From positions 1 to 30,927 of the forward strand of contig CAZDZY010000030.1 in NCBI GenBank assembly GCA_964510055.1: a stretch of DNA of 30,927 bases. The letters run 5' to 3'. Positions 24,150 through 29,796 of this stretch are shown piece by piece. Source of the DNA: DTFZ01 sp964510055. GTDB taxonomy: Bacteria; Bacillota; Clostridia; Christensenellales; SZUA-584. The notes below the pieces were generated by a model. It did not search any database. It worked only from the letters and a program-made list of their open reading frames with translations, and was not told the origin of the DNA. Position 1 is the first letter of the stretch, and the number at the start of each line of letters is the position of its first letter. Both the position numbers and the translations under genes were made by a program.

Positions 24150-25241
24150 TTACTTCTTATATTTTTTAGAATAGAACGGCTTTTTAACCACTTCAGCTTT
24201 TACATTCTTGTTTCTTATTACTATTTCTATTGCCGTTCCTTCATCTGCGAATGCGCTCTCTACAAGCGCCATGCCGAGATTTTTGTCAAGCGAGGGCGAG
24301 TAGCTGCCCGATGTTACTATGCCTATCGTTTTACCGTTTGCTTTTACTTCAAATCCGTTCCTCGCGACTCCCGGCTCGATCATCTCGAATCCAACATTAC
24401 GCCTCGGGAGCGCCTTCGATTGCGCTATGAGCGCTTCCCTGCCGATAAACGCTTCCTTATCGAGCTTGACGAAACGGCTTAAGGCCGCTTCGAGAGGCGA
24501 GATATCTTTCGTGAGCTCATGCCCGTAAAGGGGCAGCGCGGCTTCAAACCGGAGCGTATCCCTCGCGCCTAAGCCCGCGGGCACAAGGCCTTGGTCTTTG
24601 CCCGCCGCAAGTATGCTCTCCCAAAGCTGCGGGGCATATCCAGCCGGGGCGTATATTTCAAATCCGTCCTCTCCGGTATAGCCCGACCTCGACACTATCG
24701 CGGGAACCCCGTCTACTTTAACATCAGCCGCAAAATGGAAGAACTTGATCCCGGCAAGGTCATATGGCGTGAGCTTTTGCAGTATCTGCTGCGCTTTTGG
24801 CCCCTGTATCGCCAGCTGGGCGTATTTATCCGATACGTTTTCAAGCTCCGCTCCATTTGGCTTGTTCTTGAGCATCCACTCGAAATCCTTGTCGGTGTTG
24901 GCGGCGTTGACCACTATAAGAAAATCCTCGCTGCTGAATTTATATACTATAAGGTCGTCAACGGTACCCCCGTCCTCGTAGCACATAGGCGAATAGATGA
25001 TCTGGAAGTTTTCGAGGCCCGATATATCGTTCGTTATCAGGTTCTGTATAAATTTCTCGGCTCCAGTCCCTTTCGCGGTCACTTCACCCATATGCGAAAC
25101 GTCGAACAGCCCCGCGTTATTGCGCACCTGGTTGTGTTCTTTTATTATGCCCTCGTATTGCACGGGCAGCATCCAGCCTCCGAAGTCTATAATTTTTCCA
25201 TTAAGCTTTACATGGTTATCATACAGCGGCGTCTTTTTCAT
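24150..25241 (-). CDS. gcvT: Aminomethyltransferase, glycine cleavage T protein
   Basis: Transfers the aminomethyl group from GcvH to tetrahydrofolate, giving methylene-THF and ammonia; 363 residues. Family signatures are DFGGWMLPVQYEGI, NAGLFDVSHMGEV, SRSGYTGEDGFEIY with the folate-binding Asp/Glu region, and a C-terminal GIVTSGSYSPSLDKNLGMALV barrel segment (split around residue 325). First gene of the gcv operon under the glycine riboswitch; GAGAAGGAGAAGG precedes the ATG. Confidence 0.96.
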   Translation of the reverse strand: MKKTPLYDNHVKLNGKIIDFGGWMLPVQYEGIIKEHNQVRNNAGLFDVSHMGEVTAKGTGAEKFIQNLITNDISGLENFQIIYSPMCYEDGGTVDDLIVYKFSSEDFLIVVNAANTDKDFEWMLKNKPNGAELENVSDKYAQLAIQGPKAQQILQKLTPYDLAGIKFFHFAADVKVDGVPAIVSRSGYTGEDGFEIYAPAGYAPQLWESILAAGKDQGLVPAGLGARDTLRFEAALPLYGHELTKDISPLEAALSRFVKLDKEAFIGREALIAQSKALPRRNVGFEMIEPGVARNGFEVKANGKTIGIVTSGSYSPSLDKNLGMALVESAFADEGTAIEIVIRNKNVKAEVVKKPFYSKKYKK

Positions 25242-25266
25242 ATCCTTCTCCTTCTCTCAAAAAATC

Positions 25267-25299
25267 GCCCCATAAAGTCTCACGGCTTTTTTGGTTCCC
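25267..25299 (-). repeat. Short hairpin repeat, copy in the gcvT leader
   Basis: GCCCCATAAAG-TCTCACGG-CTTTTTTGG followed by TTCCC. The 8-base loop TCTCACGG is identical to the copy at 25991, while the arms are partly decayed. It lies between the riboswitch terminator and the gcvT ribosome site. Confidence 0.6.
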
Positions 25300-25300
25300 A

Positions 25301-25333
25301 AATTAAAAAGGGAAACGAAATAGCTCGTCTCCC
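25301..25333 (-). terminator. Riboswitch-controlled terminator of the gcv operon
   Basis: On the minus strand GGGAGAC (25333-25327) can pair with GTTTCCC (25316-25310), followed by TTTTT. The 5' arm lies in the 3' end of the second glycine aptamer. Ligand-stabilised folding could therefore prevent terminator formation, giving glycine-induced expression as known for gcvT riboswitches. Confidence 0.65.
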
Positions 25334-25551
25334 CCCTGTTTCGTTACCTGAGAGATTTCACCTTATCATTAAACTTTGGATAAGGCTTTGCTCCTTCGGT
25401 GCCCATACCGCTTTGATCTTCGTTCAGCGCGATATAGCTTTCCAGAGTTTTGTCCGGGTACGGTCCGTTTACCTGAAAGTTTCGCTGCTGGAATCGACTT
25501 TTCCATCGCTTACATCTTCGGCGGCGCCTGCTCTTCCGTATCCATCATCCG
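25323..25551 (-). promoter_or_regulatory. Tandem glycine riboswitch
   Basis: Two glycine aptamers are recognisable on the minus strand upstream of gcvT. Aptamer I (about 25551-25440) has GGAAGAGCAGGCGCCGAAG and, 3', CAGGTAAACGGAC. Aptamer II (about 25430-25323) has GGCACCGAAGGAGCAAA and CTCAGGTAACGAAACAGG. These are the conserved cores of the gcvT motif. A terminator follows within 15 bases. By family knowledge, glycine binding turns the operon on, so cells break glycine down only when it is abundant. Confidence 0.93.
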
Positions 25552-25571
25552 ATATTATTATTTACAGCGAT

Positions 25572-25580
25572 ATTATATCA
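25572..25580 (-). promoter_or_regulatory. Promoter -10 of the gcv operon
   Basis: TGA-TATAAT on the minus strand is an extended -10 about 20 bp upstream of the riboswitch. Its -35 region falls inside the palindrome at 25588-25604. Confidence 0.55.
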
Positions 25581-25587
25581 TATAAAA

Positions 25588-25604
25588 ATATCTTTGAAAG
25601 ATAT
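25588..25604. promoter_or_regulatory. 8-1-8 palindrome over the gcv -35 region
   Basis: ATATCTTT-G-AAAGATAT is a perfect inverted repeat with AT-rich arms. It lies 5-10 bp after the stop of the 26041 gene and overlaps the expected gcv -35. It may be an operator, or a weak terminator for the preceding gene, since TTTT follows on the minus strand. Confidence 0.4.
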
Positions 25605-25609
25605 ATTTA

Positions 25610-26041
25610 TCATTGTTTACCTGCGTTTTGATTTCCCTTTTCGATCTCCTCAAGCTCTTTTTCGGCCTGCCTCTCGATTATCTTAACGATATGCACTATC
25701 TTCTCCGTGATCGCCTCGGTCTTCGCGGTGTTCTCTTTTATCTGATTGATCATCTGCTCCTGTTTCTCGCCGGAAATGTTTTGTCCTTTCAGGATTATCG
25801 AAAGAAGTACTAGCTGAAGGAATGTCTGCGCTATCCATTGTATAACAGGCGCAAGGCTTTTTATCTGCAAAGACTGAGTTATAACATCGGGCAGCGAAGT
25901 CAGGGCGATGATCGTAAAGATAATAGCGCACCACATCGACCCTACCGCACCAGTTATCCTTACTGCGAGCTTATCCAGCAGCTTGTTTATGCCCCAAAAA
26001 GTCTCACGGCTTTTTGGGGACCCCGCGTTAAATCTCTTCAT
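25610..26041 (-). CDS. Small membrane protein with C-terminal coiled coil (DUF1003-like?)
   Basis: A 143-residue protein with two hydrophobic helices (about residues 33-54 and 62-86) and a charged, probably coiled-coil C-terminal tail (about 95-140, rich in Glu, Lys and Ile). The pattern of two helices followed by a GQN segment and a coiled coil is reminiscent of DUF1003 and low-affinity iron permease-like proteins, but I cannot assign it. Its first 18 residues (MKRFNAGSPKSRETFWGI) are encoded mostly by a copy of the short hairpin repeat, so the native start may once have been elsewhere. GGGAGGG precedes the ATG. Last gene of the operon that starts at 28362. Confidence 0.65.
   Translation of the reverse strand: MKRFNAGSPKSRETFWGINKLLDKLAVRITGAVGSMWCAIIFTIIALTSLPDVITQSLQIKSLAPVIQWIAQTFLQLVLLSIILKGQNISGEKQEQMINQIKENTAKTEAITEKIVHIVKIIERQAEKELEEIEKGNQNAGKQ
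25991..26024 (-). repeat. Short hairpin repeat, best-preserved copy (inside the 26041 gene)
   Basis: GCCCCAAAAAG-TCTCACGG-CTTTTTGGGG followed by ACCCC: a perfect 10-bp stem with an 8-base loop. On the coding minus strand it is translated as AGSPKSRETFWG. Confidence 0.75.
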
Positions 26042-26063
26042 ACCAGGCCCTCCCGATATAATT

Positions 26064-26720
26064 CTACACTTTCAGCAATTCCTTAAGCGTATCAGCGCAG
26101 ATATTTTCAAAAGATCTGACTACCATATCCGCCTGTGACAGGTCCTGCGGGCTTTCCGGCGCCTTATATCCTATTACCTTCATTCCGGCGGCTTTCGCAG
26201 CAAGCACTCCGTTCTTTGAGTCTTCGATCACGACGCATTCTTTCGGGTCAATATCAAGAAGCTTTGCCGCCAGCAAAAAAATATCCGGCGAAGGTTTCGT
26301 TTTGCTTACCATCTCCCCCGAAACGATAACGTCGATATAGCTTTTTAGGCGCAGCCGGGTGATCGCGTTCTCCGCGTTCTCTTTAAACGAAGACGTTGCG
26401 ACCGCTGTTTTAAATCCGCTCCGCGCGCAGTTTTTCAACAGTTCCACCGCCGGCTTTATGGGCTTTAAGCTCCTATTAAGGTATATCTCCCGTGCTATTC
26501 GCTCTTCAGACCCGACAAGCTCTTTCAGGTCTTCCGCAAATCCGTATTTCTTTTTCAACTCCGACCAGACGTCAAACTGGCCTTTCCCAACGTAGCTTTT
26601 CAGATCCTCCTCAGTAGGGGCGATACCCAGCCTGCTGAATATTACCGCCTCTATCTTCCTGTACTCCGGTTCCGTATCCACGAGCACGCCGTCCATATCA
26701 AACAATACTGCTTTACTCAA
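26064..26720 (-). CDS. HAD-superfamily phosphatase/phosphomutase
   Basis: A 218-residue HAD subfamily IA protein, close to beta-phosphoglucomutase/YqaB-type sugar-phosphate phosphatases. Motif I FDMDGVLVDTEPEY gives nucleophile Asp8 and acid/base Asp10; motif II is TSSFKENA; the conserved lysine is in SKTKPSPDIF; motif III VIEDSKNGVLAAKAAG supplies the magnesium acid residues. The substrate cannot be told; the cap domain (about 17-85) is of the small helical type. The start is a TTG at 26720 with GGGGG upstream; no ATG is available nearby. It lies 53 bp after the rluA-type gene, with a hairpin repeat in the gap. Confidence 0.87.
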   Translation of the reverse strand: MSKAVLFDMDGVLVDTEPEYRKIEAVIFSRLGIAPTEEDLKSYVGKGQFDVWSELKKKYGFAEDLKELVGSEERIAREIYLNRSLKPIKPAVELLKNCARSGFKTAVATSSFKENAENAITRLRLKSYIDVIVSGEMVSKTKPSPDIFLLAAKLLDIDPKECVVIEDSKNGVLAAKAAGMKVIGYKAPESPQDLSQADMVVRSFENICADTLKELLKV

Positions 26721-26738
26721 GACGCCCCCTATATTTTC

Positions 26739-26770
26739 GCCCCAAAATGTAAAAGCATTTTGGGGACCCC
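26739..26770 (-). repeat. Short hairpin repeat, copy between rluA-type and HAD genes
   Basis: GCCCCAAAATG-TAAAAG-CATTTTGGGG followed by ACCCC: a perfect 10-bp stem. Compared with the copy at 25991, one stem pair is changed on both arms (A-T to T-A), a compensatory change that supports selection on the hairpin. Confidence 0.7.
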
Positions 26771-26773
26771 TTT

Positions 26774-27514
26774 CTAAAATTTGAACAAATCAAACGGGTA
26801 ATGGGAAGGCTTTATACTGAATTCCATCGTCTCGCCCTTAGTGGGGTGCAGGAAGGATAGGCCGCACGCGAACAGCGCCAACTTATCTTTAACATCCTGT
26901 TTCCCGTATTTCATATCCCCGTACACCGCGCAGCCGATATTAGCGAACTGCGCTCTTATCTGGTGGAAGCGGCCTGTAAACAGCTTTACGCGTACAAGGC
27001 TTAAGTTTTCCTTGCTGCCCAGCATTTCGTACCCGAGCCCCGCTTTTTTTGCGCCTTCAGTATCTTCGCTGATTATCCGCGCAATATGCTCGTTCTCGTC
27101 CTTATAAAGCCAGTTCCATAACTCGCCGCTTTTCTCTTTCGGCGCTGCGGTAAGCACGGCAAGATACGTCTTTTGAAACTCTTTGTTCTTTATCTGCTCC
27201 GCTAATCTCGCCGCCGCCTTCGACGTCCTCGCAAACACCATCACGCCTCTCGTCGGGCGGTCGAGCCGGTGCACAAGCCCTAAATAAACGTCTCCCGGCT
27301 TGTCATACTTTTGCTTTATATACGCCTTGCAGAGCGACAGCATGTCTTCATCGCCCGATATATCTGCCTGCGAAGGCACGCCGTACGGCTTTTCCACAAC
27401 GAGGAGATGGTTGTCCTCATAAAGTATATTTATACCCCTAAGGAAACCTTCGTTTTTTGGAGACCCCGTATTCTTGCTCCTAAAAACTTCGTTTTTTGGG
27501 GACCCCGTATTCAT
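26774..27514 (-). CDS. RluA-family pseudouridine synthase with repeat-derived N-terminus
   Basis: A 246-residue RNA pseudouridine synthase lacking an S4 domain. The catalytic signature VHRLDRPTRG places the nucleophile at Asp85; GRFHQIRAQFANIG is the second family motif. RNA target unknown (tRNA or 23S rRNA). The ATG at 27514 overlaps the stop of the upstream methyltransferase gene as ATGA; a longer reading from 27853 runs antisense-like through that gene in another frame and is rejected. The first 27 residues contain a tandem peptide, NTGSPKNEVF then NTGSPKNEGF, encoded by two copies of the short hairpin repeat. The conserved domain begins only at GINILYEDNHLLVVEKPYG (residues 27-45). Confidence 0.9.
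   Translation of the reverse strand: MNTGSPKNEVFRSKNTGSPKNEGFLRGINILYEDNHLLVVEKPYGVPSQADISGDEDMLSLCKAYIKQKYDKPGDVYLGLVHRLDRPTRGVMVFARTSKAAARLAEQIKNKEFQKTYLAVLTAAPKEKSGELWNWLYKDENEHIARIISEDTEGAKKAGLGYEMLGSKENLSLVRVKLFTGRFHQIRAQFANIGCAVYGDMKYGKQDVKDKLALFACGLSFLHPTKGETMEFSIKPSHYPFDLFKF
27435..27467 (-). repeat. Short hairpin repeat, copy inside the rluA-type gene (second in reading order)
   Basis: CCCCTAAGGAAACC-TTC-GTTTTTTGGAGACCCC, with weaker arms than the other copies. The part TTCGTTTTTTGG-GACCCCGTATTC is repeated almost exactly in the copy at 27476-27506. It is translated on the minus strand within NTGSPKNEGFLRG. Confidence 0.6.
27476..27506 (-). repeat. Short hairpin repeat, copy at the rluA-type start
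   Basis: GCTCCTAAAAAC-TTC-GTTTTTTGGGG followed by ACCCC, ending 6 bp inside the start codon. It is translated as GSPKNEVFRS. One stem mismatch. Confidence 0.65.
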
Positions 27515-28362
27515 GCATGCCACCTTGCCGTAGTGCCGCACGGCAGTACTACGTTCGAATGCTTTTGCGGCAGCGCGAGCGTGCCCGATTCTATGCTGCC
27601 GCCAAGCCTGCTTCTGATAGCTATCTCGAGCATATTTGCCGTGACTATATCCGAAAGCCCGGTAGTATAAGCGTTTACGATAAAGAACAGCGGCGTTTTC
27701 GACAGCAGCTTGGCGCATTCCGCAATGAGCGGGAACAGGCTGTCCTCCAGCTTCCACACATTGCTGCCGCTCCTGCCGAACGACGGCGGGTCCATGACTA
27801 TGGCGTCGTAGACGCTGCCGCGCCGTATCTCCCTCTGCACGAACTTTAAGCAATCGTCGGCCAGAAACCGCACTTCGCCGCCGAGCCCGGATAGCTGCAC
27901 GTTCTCCTTAGCCCAGTCGTTCATGCTTTTAGCAGCGTCCACATGCACGACTGAAGCGCCCGCCGCAAGCGCGGCAACTGTCGCCCCGCCGGTATACGCG
28001 AACAGATTAAGCAGCCGAACGCTTCTGCCGCTCTCCTTTATGCTTTTCATAATGTAATCCCAGTTCACCGATTGCTCGGGAAAAAGCCCTATATGCTTAA
28101 AGCCCGTAGGCCTGATATAAAACTTAAGCTTGCCGTAACTTATTGCCCACCTGTCGGGGACTTTTTTGATAAAACGCCAGCTGCCGCCGCCGGAGGGTGA
28201 GCGGTCGTAAACGGCTTGGGGTTTCCAGATGTCGGGCTTCTGCCGCTCCCATATCGCCTGCGGGTCGGGCCGCTGTAAAACTATGCCGCCGACGTCTTCC
28301 AGCTTTTCGCCCCCGCCCGTATCGAGCACGGTATATTCTTTTAACTTGTCCGCAAGAAACAT
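27511..28362 (-). CDS. Class I SAM-dependent rRNA methyltransferase (RlmI/RlmK-like)
   Basis: A 283-residue enzyme of the group formerly DUF/PF10672, related to RlmI and the RlmKL C-terminal half, which methylate 23S rRNA bases. The SAM-binding motif I is LLNLFAYTGGATVAAL with FAYTGG at 121-126, and the catalytic DPPSFG motif is at 191-196. The N-terminal PUA domain of full RlmI is missing; a beta-rich segment (about 1-95) takes its place, as in other members of this group. The exact base is not known. It has its own near-consensus promoter and CGGAGG ribosome site, and its stop overlaps the start of the pseudouridine synthase, linking two RNA modifications in one operon. Confidence 0.87.
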   Translation of the reverse strand: MFLADKLKEYTVLDTGGGEKLEDVGGIVLQRPDPQAIWERQKPDIWKPQAVYDRSPSGGGSWRFIKKVPDRWAISYGKLKFYIRPTGFKHIGLFPEQSVNWDYIMKSIKESGRSVRLLNLFAYTGGATVAALAAGASVVHVDAAKSMNDWAKENVQLSGLGGEVRFLADDCLKFVQREIRRGSVYDAIVMDPPSFGRSGSNVWKLEDSLFPLIAECAKLLSKTPLFFIVNAYTTGLSDIVTANMLEIAIRSRLGGSIESGTLALPQKHSNVVLPCGTTARWHA

Positions 28363-28379
28363 GTCTTACCTCCGGGTAT

Positions 28380-28408
28380 ATGATAAACGTAAGGATTTCC
28401 AGAGTCAA
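28380..28408 (-). promoter_or_regulatory. Promoter of the methyltransferase operon
   Basis: Minus strand: TTGACT (28408-28403), a 17-bp spacer, and TATCAT (28385-28380). Each hexamer matches the sigma-A consensus at five of six bases. It lies 18 bp upstream of the ATG, giving a very short leader that still holds the CGGAGG site. Confidence 0.65.
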
Positions 28409-28481
28409 TAAGATAAAAAACATGAGATATTGAAAATATAACTTATACTAATCCGACTTCGGGATAAATGAACGAAGAAGA

Positions 28482-28660
28482 GTTAAAATTAACATGCCTT
28501 CCATCTGGCTCTGCCAGTGGAAGGCAAACGAAAAGCCGGAGATAGAATAAAAACAAGCGCCCCGCCGACCGCGCATCAGCGCAGGCGGGGCAAGACTCAA
28601 AGCCAAACCTCAGTTTGGCTTTGAAAACTAAAACAGCCGCCCTCAACAGCGGCTGTTTTA
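28482..28660. repeat. Four consecutive hairpins between divergent genes
   Basis: A 12-bp palindrome GTTAAAATTAAC (28482-28493) is followed by four strong inverted repeats. H1 at 28495-28526 is TGCCTTCCA-CTGGC paired with GCCAG-TGGAAGGCA. H2 at 28559-28591 is GCCCCGCC/GGCGGGGC with an inner GCGC/GCGC. H3 at 28597-28624 is TCAAAGCCAAAC/GTTTGGCTTTGA with a CTCA loop. H4 at 28630-28659 is AAAACAGCCGC/GCGGCTGTTTT. Only H4 has terminator form, on both strands. No convincing coding ORF explains the region; it may be a structured small RNA ending at H4, or stacked terminator remnants. Confidence 0.6.
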
Positions 28661-28662
28661 TC
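28630..28662 (+). terminator. Bidirectional terminator-like hairpin H4
   Basis: AAAACAGCCGC pairs perfectly over 11 bp with GCGGCTGTTTT around CCTCAACA and ends TTTTAT. It would end any plus-strand RNA containing hairpins H1-H3 and isolate the downstream lipoprotein promoter. Confidence 0.65.
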
Positions 28663-28703
28663 TGCTCAGACCCCCCTCATATATACAAACCTAACCTTTT
28701 TTC

Positions 28704-28732
28704 TTTACTAAAAGCGTTTTATCCTGTATAAT
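28704..28732 (+). promoter_or_regulatory. Promoter of the small lipoprotein gene
   Basis: TTTACT (28704-28709), 17-bp spacer, consensus TATAAT (28727-28732), 30 bp upstream of the ATG at 28763. Confidence 0.6.
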
Positions 28733-28762
28733 AGCCCTATGTAGAGCAAAGGAGCGAATCAA

Positions 28763-29107
28763 ATGAGAAAATTTCTGTTTATCCTTTTGATAGTACTGCT
28801 GGGCGTAGGCGTCCTCGCGGCTTGCGCTCCTATCGAAAAGATCGGTTCCCAGGTCGGCGACTATGCGCGGGCCCTTCCAACATGGGTCATAGTTGTGGGC
28901 GCAGTAGTGCTGTTCTTCATAGGTTTCGGCATTATCTGGAAGCTCATACCGGGCTTTATAAAAGTCATCGCGCTTATCGTTCTTATCGTCGCTATAGCAG
29001 GCGTGGCATACGGCTTATGGACTATTCCTTATGTCGATAAAGAAACCATCGACAGCGCCGGCCATACTATAGAGAATCTTCTCCCGGGCAGCACCGATAA
29101 ACCATGA
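28763..29107 (+). CDS. Small membrane-spanning lipoprotein, hypothetical
   Basis: A 114-residue protein with a signal peptide ending VLAAC (Cys21 as lipid anchor). Two hydrophobic helices follow (about residues 40-61 and 65-86) and then a short polar tail ending LLPGSTDKP. A lipoprotein signal combined with two further helices is somewhat unusual; the first segment might instead be a plain membrane helix with a chance lipobox. I do not recognise a family. AAAGGAG precedes the ATG, a good promoter lies upstream, and it is convergent with nrdG without a clear terminator between them. Confidence 0.75.
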   Translation: MRKFLFILLIVLLGVGVLAACAPIEKIGSQVGDYARALPTWVIVVGAVVLFFIGFGIIWKLIPGFIKVIALIVLIVAIAGVAYGLWTIPYVDKETIDSAGHTIENLLPGSTDKP

Positions 29108-29127
29108 CAGTAGCGGCGGCGATTCGC

Positions 29128-29796
29128 CTATATCCCTCTTATTATCACCTCTGATATGTATTTTTGAGCGGCTCCGGCCGCTTCTTTTAACGTTTCTTTG
29201 CTGTGCGGTTCGGGCGCCAGCATAACGGTCTTTGCCTTTCTGTACTGCTGAAGGGCGTATCTTTTAGCGCCCGCTATTCTTTTTGCTATGCTTTCAATGT
29301 CCGCAACATCCAGCAGCGGCATGAATGTAGTCCTGAACTCATAGTTTACGCCGCTGCCAATGAGCATGTCCGCCGTCTTCCAGATCGGCGTCTCGTCCAT
29401 GCCGAATGTTACTACCCGCTTTATCTCTCCCGGCGGGGCTTTTATGTCCATCGCTACGTAATCGACCATTCCGAGCAGCTTTTCCGTTATGCCGGGGTTC
29501 GTACCGTTAGTATCGAGCTTGACAAGGTATCCTAAACCTTTGACCGTGCCGATAAACTCGGAAAGCCCCTCCTGCATAGTCGGCTCTCCGCCCGATATGA
29601 CCACGCCGTCCAGAAAATCCCGGTGCGTTTCCAGAAACGAGTATACGCTCTTCGGCTCTATATCCTCTTCGCTTTTCCAAAGGTGCTTGTTATGGCAGTA
29701 CCAGCAGTCCATGTTGCACCCCGGCACGAATACCACCGCCGCGATGCAGCCCGGGTAATCTACGAACGAATTCTTGACGAGCCCGGCGACGCGCAT
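29128..29796 (-). CDS. nrdG: Anaerobic ribonucleotide reductase activating protein (radical SAM)
   Basis: Uses an iron-sulfur cluster and SAM to generate the glycyl radical on NrdD, under strictly anaerobic conditions. In 222 residues the cluster-binding motif CNMDCWYC gives Cys27, Cys31 and Cys34. GGEPTMQEG is the SAM-binding GGE motif and LDTNGTNP follows. The opening MRVAGLVKNSFVDYPG is typical of the NrdG2 subgroup found in Clostridia. The ATG at 29796 shares its first base with the nrdD stop (TGATG); a longer reading from 29901 lies inside nrdD and is rejected. Confidence 0.93.
   Translation of the reverse strand: MRVAGLVKNSFVDYPGCIAAVVFVPGCNMDCWYCHNKHLWKSEEDIEPKSVYSFLETHRDFLDGVVISGGEPTMQEGLSEFIGTVKGLGYLVKLDTNGTNPGITEKLLGMVDYVAMDIKAPPGEIKRVVTFGMDETPIWKTADMLIGSGVNYEFRTTFMPLLDVADIESIAKRIAGAKRYALQQYRKAKTVMLAPEPHSKETLKEAAGAAQKYISEVIIRGI

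Noticed and set aside
24591..25631. Plus-strand ORF of 346 codons
   Set aside because: It runs antisense through gcvT and the glycine riboswitch; composition is shadow-like.
27515..27853. N-terminal extension of the RluA-type protein
   Set aside because: This part lies inside the methyltransferase gene in another frame; the ATGA overlap at 27514 gives the true start.
28443..28646. Minus-strand 67-codon ORF over the four hairpins
   Set aside because: TTG start without ribosome site, and the sequence is explained by inverted repeats; no domain seen.
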